From positions 1 to 5,418 of the forward strand of contig CAUCWU010000187.1 in NCBI GenBank assembly GCA_958446555.1: a stretch of 5,418 nucleotides of DNA. The letters are read 5' to 3'. Both the position numbers and the translations under genes were made by a program. This document shows positions 4,987 through 5,418 of this stretch, in pieces. Within the stretch, counting starts at the first letter, position 1. Each line of letters opens with the position of its first letter. Below the pieces are notes generated by a model that saw nothing but the letters and a program-made list of their open reading frames with translations, did not search any database and was not told where the DNA came from. Source of the DNA: an uncultured Lachnospiraceae bacterium (lineage in GTDB: Bacteria > Bacillota > Clostridia > Lachnospirales > Lachnospiraceae).

Positions 4987-5418
4987 TTATGCCTTTCTTC
5001 TTACTGTTATCTTACGATAATCAAATCCTTTATCCAGATCTTTCTCTATCGTGATCCAAGCTGCCTCTGGCGGAATGATCTCTTCTACCATGGATGCCCA
5101 CTCAACAAGGCATACGCCCTGACCGTAAAAATACTCCTCGTATCCGATTTCTTCCATCTCCTCTGGCTCTTCAATTCGATATACATCAAAATGATACAGT
5201 GGCAGACGACCATCCTCATACTCACATACAATCGTGAATGTCGGGCTGTTTACTGCCTCTTTTATACCAAGACCTGCTGCAAATCCCTGAGAAAAGACAG
5301 TCTTTCCGGTTCCCAAATCACCGTCAAGACAATAAATTTCTCCGGCCTTGGCCTCTTTTGCCAAGCGCTTTCCAACCTCAAAGGTCTCCTCTGCACCATT
5401 TGTCTCATAAATGATTTC
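4987..5418 (-). CDS. tsaE: t6A biosynthesis ATPase TsaE (5' end cut off)
   Basis: The P-loop ATPase of the t6A complex; it binds the TsaB-TsaD dimer and its ATP hydrolysis is needed for repeated catalytic cycles. Of the 143 residues visible, Walker A is GDLGTGKT (33-40), followed by the family motifs SPTF (58-61), YHFDVYR (75-81, with D78) and VEWASM (105-110, with E106). The frame is open to the window edge: residues 1-18, beginning EIIYETNGAEETF, match the usual TsaE N-terminus, so only one or a few codons are missing. The TTG at 5364 is an internal leucine codon, not the start. The TAA stop sits in the ribosome-binding site of tsaB. It is the first visible gene of the leftward run; its promoter is outside the window. 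The older name is yjeE. Confidence 0.94.
   Translation of the reverse strand, partial: EIIYETNGAEETFEVGKRLAKEAKAGEIYCLDGDLGTGKTVFSQGFAAGLGIKEAVNSPTFTIVCEYEDGRLPLYHFDVYRIEEPEEMEEIGYEEYFYGQGVCLVEWASMVEEIIPPEAAWITIEKDLDKGFDYRKITVRRKA

Noticed and set aside
4161..5020. Several plus-strand open frames (4161-4496, 4530-4772, 4715-5020)
   Set aside because: All are antisense to rimI, tsaB or the tsaE end and show biased, motif-free translations.

Overview
The window looks like ordinary chromosomal housekeeping DNA from a low-to-mid GC Firmicute of the class Clostridia, most likely a Lachnospiraceae-like organism. This rests on the RNase Z variety, the purine-rich Shine-Dalgarno sites, tRNA genes without an encoded CCA, and an rRNA-leader motif of Firmicute type. 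The family-level guess is from memory of similar sequences and was not tested by a search. Every gene I can support lies on the minus strand and is transcribed from right to left.

Right and centre (5418 to 560): a tight gene run in transcription order tsaE (5' end cut by the window edge), tsaB, rimI, a small zinc-ribbon-like protein of unknown function, rnz, tsaD, ispD. TsaE, TsaB and TsaD are three of the proteins that make N6-threonylcarbamoyladenosine (t6A37) on tRNAs reading ANN codons; the fourth, TsaC/Sua5, is not in the window. RimI acetylates ribosomal protein S18 and often sits beside tsaB. RNase Z trims the 3' ends of CCA-less tRNA precursors. IspD belongs to the MEP isoprenoid pathway. 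Most of the run serves tRNA maturation and translation. Junctions are short (7-nt overlap, 9-nt gap, 1-nt overlap, 1-nt gap), except for two gaps of 77 and 94 nt on either side of the small zinc-ribbon gene; the second gap holds a strong stem-loop.

Left (540 to 1): a stable-RNA region. Phased A-tracts and two near-consensus sigma-A-type promoters (TTGACA-N17-TAGTAT with an extended -10, and a perfect TTGACA-N17-TATAAT) fire leftward into tRNA-Ser(UGA) and tRNA-Ser(GGA). After them comes a sequence resembling the boxA-containing leader of Firmicute rRNA operons. I infer that an rRNA operon, probably starting with 16S, begins just beyond position 1.

I see no mobile element, CRISPR array, riboswitch or clear novel system. 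The points most worth a second look are the tRNA-Ser pair apparently leading an rRNA operon under tandem promoters, the uncharacterised zinc-ribbon gene inside a tRNA-maturation operon, the strong stem-loop ahead of rnz, and the enlarged, TTG-started RimI. Three start sites differ from the longest open frame or from an assumed ATG: the zinc-ribbon protein starts at 3578, rimI uses TTG at 4231, and tsaE continues past the window edge.
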